The translations under genes were made by a program, and so were the position numbers. From Atribacterota bacterium (GTDB taxonomy: Bacteria; Atribacterota; Phoenicimicrobiia; Phoenicimicrobiales; Phoenicimicrobiaceae), in NCBI GenBank assembly GCA_030666935.1, contig DAOUWX010000036.1, positions 1 to 12,420 on the forward strand: 12,420 nt of DNA. The letters are read 5' to 3'. The notes below the pieces were generated by a model that was given only the letters and a program-made list of their open reading frames with translations, made no database searches and was not told where the DNA came from. Within the stretch, counting starts at the first letter, position 1, and each line of letters starts with the position of its first letter. This document shows, one piece after another, positions 1 to 6,920 of this stretch.

Positions 1-134
1 CAAAAAAAATAGTTATTGCAACTAACGAACATATAAAGATGGGATACATCAAAAACCCACCTTTGTCAAAAACTTCTAACATTAAATATTTGCCCCCTCT
101 TCTTTAGTTTTTACGATATAAAAAAATTTCTTAA
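1..134. other. AT-rich spacer with no recognisable feature
   Basis: No gene, RNA, hairpin or clear tandem repeat was seen here. It is the left edge of the spacer downstream of the TPR gene, and whatever borders it lies outside the window. Confidence 0.6.
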
Positions 135-138
135 TTGA

Positions 139-186
139 CCGGTTTACCAGTTGACCAGTTGACCAGTTGACCAGTTGGCCAGTTGA
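139..186. repeat. 8-bp tandem array, CCAGTTGA type
   Basis: Six consecutive octamers. Those at 147, 155, 163 and 179 are exactly CCAGTTGA, the one at 171 is CCAGTTGG, and the first (139) is CCGGTTTA. This is the most regular array in the window. It runs straight into the TTAGTCGTTAGT module at 188. Confidence 0.95.
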
Positions 187-187
187 A

Positions 188-214
188 TTAGTCGTTAGTA
201 TTAAATACAAGTTT
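188..214 (-). repeat. 27-bp dispersed module, copy 1 (inverted)
   Basis: Read on the minus strand this matches 9832-9858 at 24 of 27 positions. Related copies lie at 12069-12095, 6746-6772 and 8608-8634. The shared core is TATTTAA followed by CTAACGA. Confidence 0.8.
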
Positions 215-233
215 ACGATTTTTTATGTTTTAT

Positions 234-307
234 GTCATTGTGAGCTCTGATTTATCAGCGCGTGGTAATCTCGGCTTGGGATTGCTTCGTCGTATTACTC
301 CAATGAC
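234..307. repeat. Imperfect palindromic element of the GTCATTGCGAG type
   Basis: GTCATTG (234-240) and CAATGAC (301-307) are exact inverted ends of a 74-bp imperfect palindrome. Inside are GGTAATCTC (265-273) and GATTGCTTCGTCG (280-292). This matches from memory the widespread bacterial intergenic palindrome with GTCATTGCGAG ends and a GGCAATCTC arm. This copy is decayed. A half-copy is at 11950-11988. Confidence 0.75.
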
Positions 308-323
308 AGAAATTATAATTTCA

Positions 324-477
324 TGTTACTCTCTTATAGTATTCTGAATTCTGGCTCCTATTTCTTTCCTTTTTTACTAAATACTAAATACTAATTTCCT
401 GTAAGCTCTACGTTATTCTTCACTATATACTATATACTCGATACTCGATACTGTTTTTCACTCGCAACTTGCAACTT
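324..477. repeat. Phase-continuous 7-bp array running into the TPR gene stop
   Basis: Divided from 324 in steps of seven, the sequence shows successive related heptads: AATACTA at 380 and 387, ACTATAT at 422 and 429, ACTCGAT at 436 and 443, GCAACTT at 464 and 471. The register holds through weaker units for 22 heptads. The last GCAACTT overlaps the stop codon (476-478). Confidence 0.8.
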
Positions 478-3400
478 ATTGTTCTTTCTGCAATGTTTCT
501 AATCTTTCCTGGGCTTTTCCCACATATGGACTCTGAGGATATTTAGAGATTAAGTTTTGATAATCAGAAATAGCCTTTTCTTGGTTTTCTAACTTATCCC
601 AACAGACTGCTTTGGTATATAAGATATCATCACTATATTTTAGACTGGGATAATCTTTTAAATATCTTTCCCCTACCTTAATGGCCTTTTCATATTCATC
701 TTTTTTAAAATAAGAAAGGCACAGACCATACAAAGCCTCTGACAGATATGGGCTATCAGGATACTCTCTTACCAGTCTATCTAAATTGATAATATTATCC
801 ATCCAATCCTCTTCCTGTATATAGATCTGGCTCAATAAATACATAGCTTCTGCCCTGAAACCACTCTTATTGTAAGAATTTATAAACTTTCCCAATTCTG
901 CCTTAGACACATTCTTGTTCCCTGAAAGAAAATAATTTTTGCAAACTCTAAACTGTGCTTCTTCGGTGAATTTACTATCAGGATAAAGGCTTATAAGTTT
1001 TTTGAATTCCTCGGCCGAGGTTTCATACTCGTTATTCTCAAGATAAGTCCAGGCGATAGCATATTGAGCATTAGCTGATAAATCACCTTCAGGGTATATC
1101 TCGATAAATTTTTCGTATGCTTCTCTGGCTTTCTGATAATCTTTAAGATTATACCATGATTCTGCCGCCATAAACTTTGCTCTTTGCGCCAAATCTAAAT
1201 TTTCTTCATCTTCTTCCACTTTGTTAAAATATTCGCTTGCCTTCTTATAATTAGTTAATTTGAAATAACTCCACCCCATCCAATAATAGCTTTCCGAGAG
1301 CAAAGGGGATTGAGGGAAAAATTTAATAATTTTATCAAATTCCTCAATTGCTTCTTTGTATCTCTTCTGATTATAATAATAATTGCCCAATCTAAAATAC
1401 GCCTCCTGAGAGAAATCACTCTGGGGGTATTTTTCTCTTAATTCTTCGAATGCTGCAATTTCTCCTTCTTGATCTCCCAATTCTTTAGAGGACTTCCCTA
1501 TTAAATAAAGTGCTTCATCGGCGGATGCTTTTTCTAATTCTGATAAAGCTAATTTATATTTTTTTAAATCATACAAATCCTTGCCCAATTCAAAATGGGC
1601 TGACTTAATAAGTTCACTTTGCGGATATTTCTCTATAAATTCTTGAAATTCCAAAATTGCCTTTTCCTTATCACCTTGCCGGGAATAAGCCAAGCCTAAA
1701 TCAAAACTGACTTTTTCTAATAAAGAACCTTCCACTTCGAACTGCTTTAAGCTTTCAAAATTTTCAATAGCTTTACTATATTCTTGTAAATTAAGCCAGC
1801 AGCGAGCCAGTAAATACTGAGCCTCTTCTTTCCTTTTATCCTCTATTTCTGCTTCTGAGATTAAATCCTCTAATTGTACTATTGCTTCTTCATATTTATT
1901 CTCTTTAAATAAACTCAAACCATTATAATATTTTACTTCAGAAGCTAATTCAAACCCCGGAAAGAAAAATAATAGATTATTGAATATTTCTTCTGCTTCT
2001 TTATATTTTCCAGACCTAAAGTAAGCCTGACCCAACAAGAAATACACCTCTTCTATCTCTTTCCCCTGATATTCGGAATATTTCTCTAAAAATTCCCGGT
2101 ATACTTTGATTGTCTCCGTATAATTATTCCCCTGAAAATAGGATTTACCCAACTTATGTCTGGCTTGTAAGGCTAAATCACTATCGGGAAAATCATTTAA
2201 TAATTTCGAAAATCTCTTGGCCGCTTCTTCATATTCTTCTAAAAGGTAATGACACCACCCGCTGCCCCAAAGGGCATCGTCGGTATACTCGTTTATCTCC
2301 GAATCGGTTACTACTCTCTCATACTCTACCTGAGCCAGCCTATATTCCTTCTGCTGGAAATAACACTCGGCCAACAGATAGCGGGCATGGGGATAATCAC
2401 TCTTTATATCCAGGGCTTTTTTTAGTTCCTCAATGGCCACAGTATAATCTTTTAAAGAATAAAATTCATAGCCTAATTTATAATATTCTTCGGCTTTTTC
2501 TTCCTCACCGCCAGGCTTTAATTCAGTCGTCTTTTTTCTTTCTTCGCGGTATTCGTCCATCTGATTAAGCTGATAATATGAGCGGGAAAGAAGTTGACGG
2601 GCTTTTTCAAATTCAGGATTATAATCTAAAGATCTATTAAATTCTTCGATGGCTTTATCATATTCACCTTTCAAATAATAATCGTAGCCAGCGTTGAAAT
2701 GCTTTAATGTCTCTCTTCCGAATTCTTTCTCTTCCAGGCAATTATTTAAAAAATGTTTGGCTGTATTGTCGAAAGAATCAATCCTGATAACTTCTTCCCA
2801 TTGAAAAATGGAATTATCCAAATCCCCTATCTGATAATAACTTAAAGCCAAATAGTAATGAGGTTCCTTAAAATTTGGATTTAATAAAATAGATGATTTA
2901 AAATAACTTACCGCTTCTTCAAAATTACCATTTTTATAAGATAGATATCCTCTTTCGTAATTTTCATAAGCTTCCCGACCATATTTTTGGGACTGTTCAT
3001 TCTTCTTAATAAACCAGGAAATCTCTTTATTCTGAGGGTCTATCCTTAAAACTTCTTCGCATTCATCAAGAGAAAGACCTATCTCTTCCATATCATAATA
3101 AATCTGAACCAAATAGAGATGGGTCTCCAATAAATCAGGGTCATATTCCGTAGAAGAAATAAAATAATCGATCGCCTGCTCATGCTCGCCTTTAGAATAA
3201 AAGGCATATCCTAATCTAAAATAAGCCTGAGAAGCCTTTTTATAAATATCTTTACTTTTCAACTGATTTTCTTCTACCAGTTGGATAAAACTATTTAGAC
3301 TGTTTACTTCCCTAATAGTCCAATGGGTTCTGTTATAAATCTCCGCTAAAAGATAATAAGCCTCGGCATACTTGGGGTCTGCTGCTACTGCCCTTTCTCC

Positions 3401-4096
3401 GTATTCTATAGCCTCAGCCCATAACTTTTTACTGGGATAATCAACACCTTCATATTCAATAATGGCCTTGTCCATTAAATCAAAACATTTGTAATAATTA
3501 CTCAGAGCTTCAAGAGAAGTTGTAGGAGGTTTTTTCAATCTATCTTTATCTTGAATTGATAATTCGACATTTAACTCTTTTAAGATAAATAAAGCTATCT
3601 TGTCTTTTAAGTTAAAAATATCCCTATTTCCCACTACGAAGTCTCGAAAAGCGGTAATTTCTCCGGTGGAGTTATTGTACTTTTTAAGACTTAAAAGCAA
3701 ATTGGAGGGAGAAGAAAGATAGAAATCGCCAAAAAAAATTACCTCGGCGTCTATATCCTCACTAAACTGGATTAATAAAGATTTATCTATCTCAGCTGAA
3801 ATAGGAGACAAGTCATATTTACGATATAAGTCTTCTATCTCTTGATGAGAAGAACAAACAAGACCATCAGCCTGAGAAAGATCATCTATCAGCATGTCAG
3901 TCAAACCTTTACTTAGCCAATCCCAGCTTGGCTCGCGAGTAACATTATTAAAATATAAAATACTTATCTTTCTATCGGAGGCCTGAACAATCTGCACATT
4001 ATAAAAAAAACTAATCATTATTGCCAAAACAATAATGATATAAAGAAGTCTCAATGAAAATTTTTCTTTTAAAAGATAATTAGTTATTTCAGTCAT
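476..4096 (-). CDS. Large exported TPR-repeat protein with TolB/CsgG-like N-terminal domain
   Basis: The protein has 1206 residues. Residues 1-40 form an uncleaved anchor or signal peptide: charged start, hydrophobic stretch at about 17-34, then VQAS. Residues 43-180 resemble the N-terminal domain of TolB-like/CsgG/FlgO-type envelope proteins (ISILYFNN, then DWLSKGLTDMLIDDLS). From about 225 to the end the protein is a run of some 20 or more TPR-like helix pairs, recognisable by repeated 'YYLA..Y....Y..A...' and 'YP.S' patterns. The C-terminal half resembles the BamD/CpoB (YbgF) style of repeat. Family knowledge suggests a scaffold in the periplasm or cell envelope; the partner is unknown. 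The start is ATG at 4096 with AAGGGA five bases upstream. It is the last gene of the set, 323 bp after obgE, so it may be a separate transcription unit. No catalytic motif is visible, and I do not assign a gene symbol. Confidence 0.85.
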   Translation of the reverse strand: MTEITNYLLKEKFSLRLLYIIIVLAIMISFFYNVQIVQASDRKISILYFNNVTREPSWDWLSKGLTDMLIDDLSQADGLVCSSHQEIEDLYRKYDLSPISAEIDKSLLIQFSEDIDAEVIFFGDFYLSSPSNLLLSLKKYNNSTGEITAFRDFVVGNRDIFNLKDKIALFILKELNVELSIQDKDRLKKPPTTSLEALSNYYKCFDLMDKAIIEYEGVDYPSKKLWAEAIEYGERAVAADPKYAEAYYLLAEIYNRTHWTIREVNSLNSFIQLVEENQLKSKDIYKKASQAYFRLGYAFYSKGEHEQAIDYFISSTEYDPDLLETHLYLVQIYYDMEEIGLSLDECEEVLRIDPQNKEISWFIKKNEQSQKYGREAYENYERGYLSYKNGNFEEAVSYFKSSILLNPNFKEPHYYLALSYYQIGDLDNSIFQWEEVIRIDSFDNTAKHFLNNCLEEKEFGRETLKHFNAGYDYYLKGEYDKAIEEFNRSLDYNPEFEKARQLLSRSYYQLNQMDEYREERKKTTELKPGGEEEKAEEYYKLGYEFYSLKDYTVAIEELKKALDIKSDYPHARYLLAECYFQQKEYRLAQVEYERVVTDSEINEYTDDALWGSGWCHYLLEEYEEAAKRFSKLLNDFPDSDLALQARHKLGKSYFQGNNYTETIKVYREFLEKYSEYQGKEIEEVYFLLGQAYFRSGKYKEAEEIFNNLLFFFPGFELASEVKYYNGLSLFKENKYEEAIVQLEDLISEAEIEDKRKEEAQYLLARCWLNLQEYSKAIENFESLKQFEVEGSLLEKVSFDLGLAYSRQGDKEKAILEFQEFIEKYPQSELIKSAHFELGKDLYDLKKYKLALSELEKASADEALYLIGKSSKELGDQEGEIAAFEELREKYPQSDFSQEAYFRLGNYYYNQKRYKEAIEEFDKIIKFFPQSPLLSESYYWMGWSYFKLTNYKKASEYFNKVEEDEENLDLAQRAKFMAAESWYNLKDYQKAREAYEKFIEIYPEGDLSANAQYAIAWTYLENNEYETSAEEFKKLISLYPDSKFTEEAQFRVCKNYFLSGNKNVSKAELGKFINSYNKSGFRAEAMYLLSQIYIQEEDWMDNIINLDRLVREYPDSPYLSEALYGLCLSYFKKDEYEKAIKVGERYLKDYPSLKYSDDILYTKAVCWDKLENQEKAISDYQNLISKYPQSPYVGKAQERLETLQKEQ

Positions 4097-4109
4097 TAAT
4101 TTCCCTTGT

Positions 4110-4172
4110 CAAACTAAAAATTTAAAGCGAAAAGCTAAAAACCATAATTCAAAACTCAAAACTTTTCTCTTA
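4110..4172. repeat. 7-bp array upstream of the TPR gene, including a 46-bp dispersed module
   Basis: Heptads such as AAAGCGA (4124), AAAGCTA (4131), AAAACCA (4138), AAACTCA (4152) and AAACTTT (4159) follow in one register. Positions 4121-4166 match the reverse complement of 9753-9798 at about 40 of 46 positions. Confidence 0.75.
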
Positions 4173-4299
4173 ATATTAAATTTCCGATTCTGTTTTTACC
4201 TCTTTAGTTTTTCATCTTTGCTGTATAGTATGCGAGATAAGAAAGTTAATACTCAAGAGATAAAATAACATATGTAAATTTTTTAATTTTGAGCTATGG
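4173..4299. other. AT-rich spacer, no clear feature
   Basis: No ORF, hairpin or confident repeat was seen. A promoter for the TPR gene might be here, but no acceptable -35/-10 pair was found. Confidence 0.4.
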
Positions 4300-4404
4300 T
4301 TTTACGTTTTGCGCTTTCCGTTTTTCGCTATATACCATATACTATATACTAAATCCTATATACTTATTTTCCTACACGCTCCACGCTAAACGCTATACGC
4401 TAAT
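4300..4404. repeat. Phase-continuous 7-bp array with changing motif, 3' of obgE
   Basis: Fifteen heptads share one register from 4300. TTTTACG, TTTTGCG and TTTTTCG types come first, then CTATATA at 4328, 4342 and 4356, then CGCTAAA (4384), CGCTATA (4391) and CGCTAAT (4398). The run ends 16 bases from the obgE stop. Positions 4383-4401 are identical to 9917-9935. Confidence 0.85.
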
Positions 4405-4419
4405 AATTAAAATTATACC

Positions 4420-5703
4420 TTATTTATTTAAAAAAGTAAAAACGATTTCCTTGATTTTTATCTGATCTCCCTCTTTAATTCCTTTTTTAATTAAAGCTTT
4501 CTCTAAACCCATTTTTTTTATAATTTTCTGGAAATATTCTATCGCTTCCTCATTATTAAAATTGGTCATCGCTACTATCCGTTCAATTTCTGCACCGGTA
4601 ACTTCATAAAGATCTCCCTTTTTATTAATTACAAATCGAGGGGTAAATTTATACACTACTCCTTTTTTGGGTAAAACCTCAGTAATAGTTTCTTTTTCTT
4701 TTAATTTTAATTCATCTAAAAAAGAAGAAAGACTAAAGATTAATGTATTTAATCCTTCCCCGGTTAAAGCAGAAATGGGAAATATTTGATAACCTTCCTT
4801 TTGGAAAACATCTTTAAGGTAGGTCATATTTTCTTTAACGGAAGTAAGATCACATTTGTTTATGGCAATAATCTGCGGTTTTTTGGTCAGTTTTTCACTA
4901 AAATTATTTAATTCTTGGTTTATAGCTCTAAAACTATACAATGGATCCTCTTTTTTTATTGTAGAACCGTCGATAATATGTAAGATTATTTTAGTTCTTT
5001 CAATGTGTTTTAAAAATTTATCTCCCAAACCAGTACCCTGATGGGCACCTTCAATCAGACCGGGAATATCTGCTGCCATAAAACTTTTTACTTCATCTAC
5101 GCTAACTACTCCTAAATTAGGGCTAAGGGTGGTAAAGGGATAATCAGCAATCTTGGGTTTAGCCGCTGAAATCCGAGAAAGCAGAGTAGATTTTCCGGCA
5201 TTAGGGTAGCCAACCAATCCTACATCAGCAATTATTTTCAGACTTAAATACAGTTTCTTTTCTTCTCCCGGTTCTCCTTTTTGGGCAAATCTGGGACTCC
5301 TTCTAATAGAACTTTTAAATCGAAAATTTCCCTGTCCACCCTGTCCACCCCGGGCTGCGTTAATCCTCTGCCCATTTTCGGTCAAATCACCTAAAATTGT
5401 TGAGCTATTCATATCCTCTACCACAGTTCCCAAAGGAACTCTTATGATTAAATCTTCTCCGTTTTTCCCTGTCTTGTTGCTTCCCTGTCCGCTTTCACCG
5501 TTTTTTGCCCTTTGATGAGGGTGATTATAAAGGTCTATTAAGGTCCCAACCTTATCATCTGCTTCAATAATTATTACTCCGCCTTTTCCTCCATCTCCCC
5601 CGTTGGGGCCACCTTTGGGGATAAATTTTTCCCTTCTGAAGCTTACAGCTCCATTTCCCCCTCTTCCTGCTCTCACTTCTATTTTTACTCTATCCACAAA
5701 CAT
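4420..5703 (-). CDS. obgE: GTPase Obg/CgtA, 50S ribosome assembly
   Basis: Obg binds the large ribosomal subunit and couples its maturation to GTP and (p)ppGpp levels in the cytoplasm. From the chosen start the protein has 427 residues, the usual length. Residues 1-158 are the glycine-rich Obg fold (MFVDRVKIEVRAG, then many GG turns). The G domain follows: G1 GYPNAGKS at 165-172, the switch region with TT at 191-192, G3 DIPG at 212-215, G4 NKCD at 282-285 and G5 SAL at 311-313. A C-terminal OCT domain occupies about 349-424. I chose the ATG at 5703 because it gives the canonical MFVDRVKIEV start and has GGGAG six bases upstream. An in-frame ATG at 5757 would add 18 residues lying over a hairpin. 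It follows rpmA, but an intrinsic terminator lies between them, so expression may depend on read-through or a separate promoter. Confidence 0.97.
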   Translation of the reverse strand: MFVDRVKIEVRAGRGGNGAVSFRREKFIPKGGPNGGDGGKGGVIIIEADDKVGTLIDLYNHPHQRAKNGESGQGSNKTGKNGEDLIIRVPLGTVVEDMNSSTILGDLTENGQRINAARGGQGGQGNFRFKSSIRRSPRFAQKGEPGEEKKLYLSLKIIADVGLVGYPNAGKSTLLSRISAAKPKIADYPFTTLSPNLGVVSVDEVKSFMAADIPGLIEGAHQGTGLGDKFLKHIERTKIILHIIDGSTIKKEDPLYSFRAINQELNNFSEKLTKKPQIIAINKCDLTSVKENMTYLKDVFQKEGYQIFPISALTGEGLNTLIFSLSSFLDELKLKEKETITEVLPKKGVVYKFTPRFVINKKGDLYEVTGAEIERIVAMTNFNNEEAIEYFQKIIKKMGLEKALIKKGIKEGDQIKIKEIVFTFLNK

Positions 5704-5730
5704 ACTTTTCTCCCACTGAAACGAAAATTT

Positions 5731-5749
5731 CGTACCAGAGCCTGGTACG
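5731..5749 (-). promoter_or_regulatory. Perfect palindrome in the obgE leader
   Basis: CGTACCAG at 5731-5738 and CTGGTACG at 5742-5749 form a perfect 8-bp inverted repeat with a 3-nt centre. It lies between the terminator and the obgE ribosome binding site (GGGAG at 5714-5710). It could be an operator or an RNA hairpin in the leader. No factor can be named from the sequence, and no convincing -35/-10 pair is visible beside it. Confidence 0.6.
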
Positions 5750-5788
5750 TTTTTCATTTTTTTATTATTTTAGTTAATAATACTAAAA

Positions 5789-5818
5789 AACCCTGAGTTT
5801 TACAAAAAACTCAGGGTT
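5789..5818 (-). terminator. Intrinsic terminator after rpmA
   Basis: A perfect 13-bp stem pairs 5789-5801 with 5806-5818 around the 4-nt loop 5802-5805. Read on the minus strand, the stem ends in GGGTT and runs into a six-T tract (5790-5785). It lies 26 bases beyond the rpmA stop and about 85 bases before obgE. On the plus strand no T tract follows, so it works for rpmA transcripts. It may also serve as an attenuator that limits read-through into obgE. Confidence 0.93.
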
Positions 5819-5843
5819 AATTTAATAAAATTATTTTCTTATT

Positions 5844-6104
5844 TTAAGTTCTTTCAGCATAAACACAAACCTGCTTTCTATCTTTTCCTTTTCTTTCAAA
5901 AGTTACAAATCCTTCAGTCAAAGCAAATAGGGTATCATCATTCCCTCTCCCTACATTTTCTCCGGGAAGAATTTTAGTTCCCCTCTGTCTTATTAAGATA
6001 CTACCTGCTGTTACAAATTGACCGGCAAATCGTTTTACTCCTAACCGCTTGGCATTACTATCTCTACCGTTTTTAATTGATCCCTGACCTTTTTTATGTG
6101 CCAT
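5844..6104 (-). CDS. rpmA: 50S ribosomal protein L27
   Basis: The 86-residue protein is a full-length L27, a component of the peptidyl-transferase region of the large subunit. It opens with MAHKKGQGSIKNGRDSNAKR and contains GSILIRQRGT and NVGRGNDDTLFAL, all family signatures. The N-terminus is the mature form: the extension that Firmicutes, Fusobacteria and some relatives cleave with the Prp protease is absent, and so is a prp gene next door. The start is ATG with GAGGTGA six bases upstream. It lies 83 bp after rplU, presumably on the same transcript, and is followed by an intrinsic terminator. Confidence 0.98.
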   Translation of the reverse strand: MAHKKGQGSIKNGRDSNAKRLGVKRFAGQFVTAGSILIRQRGTKILPGENVGRGNDDTLFALTEGFVTFERKGKDRKQVCVYAERT

Positions 6105-6187
6105 AAATTCTCACCTCACCCTCTCAAACCTGCTTCTGATTAAATTATGTTATAAATATTTAACTATCCTGAATATATATTATACCT

Positions 6188-6499
6188 TTAAATTTTTATA
6201 TTTTCAATTAAAATTTCAGTATAAGGTTGTCTATGTCCGGTCTTTTTACGATATCTTTTTTTGGATTTATATTTAAAAACTATAATCTTTTTGGCTTTAT
6301 CTTGGTTTAAAACTTTGCCAACAACCTTAGCTTTTTCTACCAGAGGCTGGCCAATAATATGTTCTCCATCTTTGTCGATCATCAGTATCTGGTCAAATTC
6401 TACCTTTCTCCCCTTTTCCTGGTCTAACTTTTCAACCCTGATAATATCTCCTTCTTTTACTAGATACTGTTTCCCTCCGGTTGCGATAACAGCTTGCAT
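6188..6499 (-). CDS. rplU: 50S ribosomal protein L21
   Basis: L21 binds 23S rRNA domain I and II contacts in the large subunit. From the ATG at 6499 the protein has 103 residues, the normal length, beginning MQAVIATGGKQYLVKEGD and ending with the KKTGHRQPYTEI signature region. The start is decided by the ribosome binding site: AAGGAGGA lies at 6516-6509, nine bases before this ATG. An in-frame ATG at 6520 would add seven residues, but it has no Shine-Dalgarno and would overlap the strong one. A promoter and a structured leader lie upstream. The gene heads a short rplU-rpmA unit that ends at the terminator at 5789-5818. Confidence 0.97.
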   Translation of the reverse strand: MQAVIATGGKQYLVKEGDIIRVEKLDQEKGRKVEFDQILMIDKDGEHIIGQPLVEKAKVVGKVLNQDKAKKIIVFKYKSKKRYRKKTGHRQPYTEILIENIKI

Positions 6500-6600
6500 T
6501 TTTAGCAATCCTCCTTGCATTTTAAACTCGCCATGATTAGGCAGTAATCAGATGAACTGACTACTTTTAGACCCAACCTGTGCGGATATGGAACCAACGC
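6500..6600 (-). ncRNA. Structured rplU leader, possible L21 autoregulatory RNA
   Basis: The predicted 5' UTR of rplU contains a hairpin, GTAATCAG (6544-6551) against CTGACTAC (6557-6564) around a 5-nt loop, one pair being G-U in RNA. Further GC-rich sequence lies at 6570-6600. L21 leaders are known cis-regulatory RNAs in Firmicutes; I infer a similar role from position and folding only. The stretch lacks the 7/8-bp repeats of the neighbouring spacer. Confidence 0.45.
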
Positions 6601-6606
6601 TTATAA

Positions 6607-6635
6607 AATTTAGCACAAATTTATATGGTTGTCAA
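6607..6635 (-). promoter_or_regulatory. Sigma-70-type promoter for rplU-rpmA
   Basis: On the minus strand TTGACA (6635-6630) is a perfect -35 box, followed after exactly 17 bases by TAAATT (6612-6607) as a four-of-six -10 box. Transcription would start near 6600, giving a leader of about 100 nt before rplU. Confidence 0.65.
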
Positions 6636-6652
6636 ATAATTCCGTATCTAAT

Positions 6653-6692
6653 TAGTTAGCTGGTTAGTTGGTTACCTGGTTAACTAGTTGGA
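6653..6692. repeat. 8-bp array, TGGTTANC type
   Basis: Five octamers: TAGTTAGC, TGGTTAGT (6661), TGGTTACC (6669), TGGTTAAC (6677), TAGTTGGA. It lies just upstream of the rplU promoter (-35 at 6635) and is the left arm of an inverted repeat with 6885-6908. Confidence 0.9.
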
Positions 6693-6721
6693 GAATTATA
6701 ATTAGATTTATTATCTGTATC

Positions 6722-6833
6722 AATTAACTCTCATTTTGCAACTGAGAACCCGTATTTAAAATTAACGTCTAATACATCCCATATCTATTCTTTGTATCTT
6801 GTATTCTAACTTGCAACTTTTAACTTTCTCAAC
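6722..6833. repeat. 7-bp array with 27-bp module copy
   Basis: A single heptad register fits from 6722 to 6833. It is clearest at the end: TTGTATC (6792), TTGTATT (6799), CTAACTT (6806), GCAACTT (6813), TTAACTT (6820). Positions 6746-6772 are a divergent copy (19 of 27) of the module at 9832-9858. The first part of the register is weaker. Confidence 0.65.
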
Positions 6834-6920
6834 TAGCAGATTAGTCGATTGGTAGTACGGCAGATTGTTAGGTTATTAAACCAGTTAACTAGCTAACCAG
6901 GTAACCAAGTAACTACTTAA
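6834..6920. repeat. 8-bp array overlapping the 3' end of rng
   Basis: Octamers start at 6834 (TAGCAGAT), 6842 (TAGTCGAT) and 6858 (CGGCAGAT). After one or two irregular units, which include a one-base register shift, CCAGTTAA follows at 6881, then CTAGCTAA, CCAGGTAA, CCAAGTAA and CTACTTAA (6913-6920). The last octamer supplies the rng stop codon and its preceding bases. Confidence 0.85.

Noticed and set aside
139..186. CRISPR array
   Set aside because: The units are 8 bp with no spacers and no cas genes are in the window.
2110..2568. Plus-strand open frame inside the TPR gene
   Set aside because: It is antisense to well-conserved TPR repeats, its protein looks like no family, and no ribosome binding site supports it.
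5704..5757. In-frame ATG giving obgE 18 extra N-terminal residues, with a faint look of a histidine-kinase C-terminus (VPGSGTKFSF)
   Set aside because: The extension covers the leader palindrome, lacks a good Shine-Dalgarno and departs from the canonical MFVDRVKIEV start. The kinase resemblance is only about ten residues and is probably chance.
6500..6520. Seven-residue N-terminal extension of L21
   Set aside because: It would overlap the strong AAGGAGGA site of the internal ATG, and L21 proteins normally start at that internal position.
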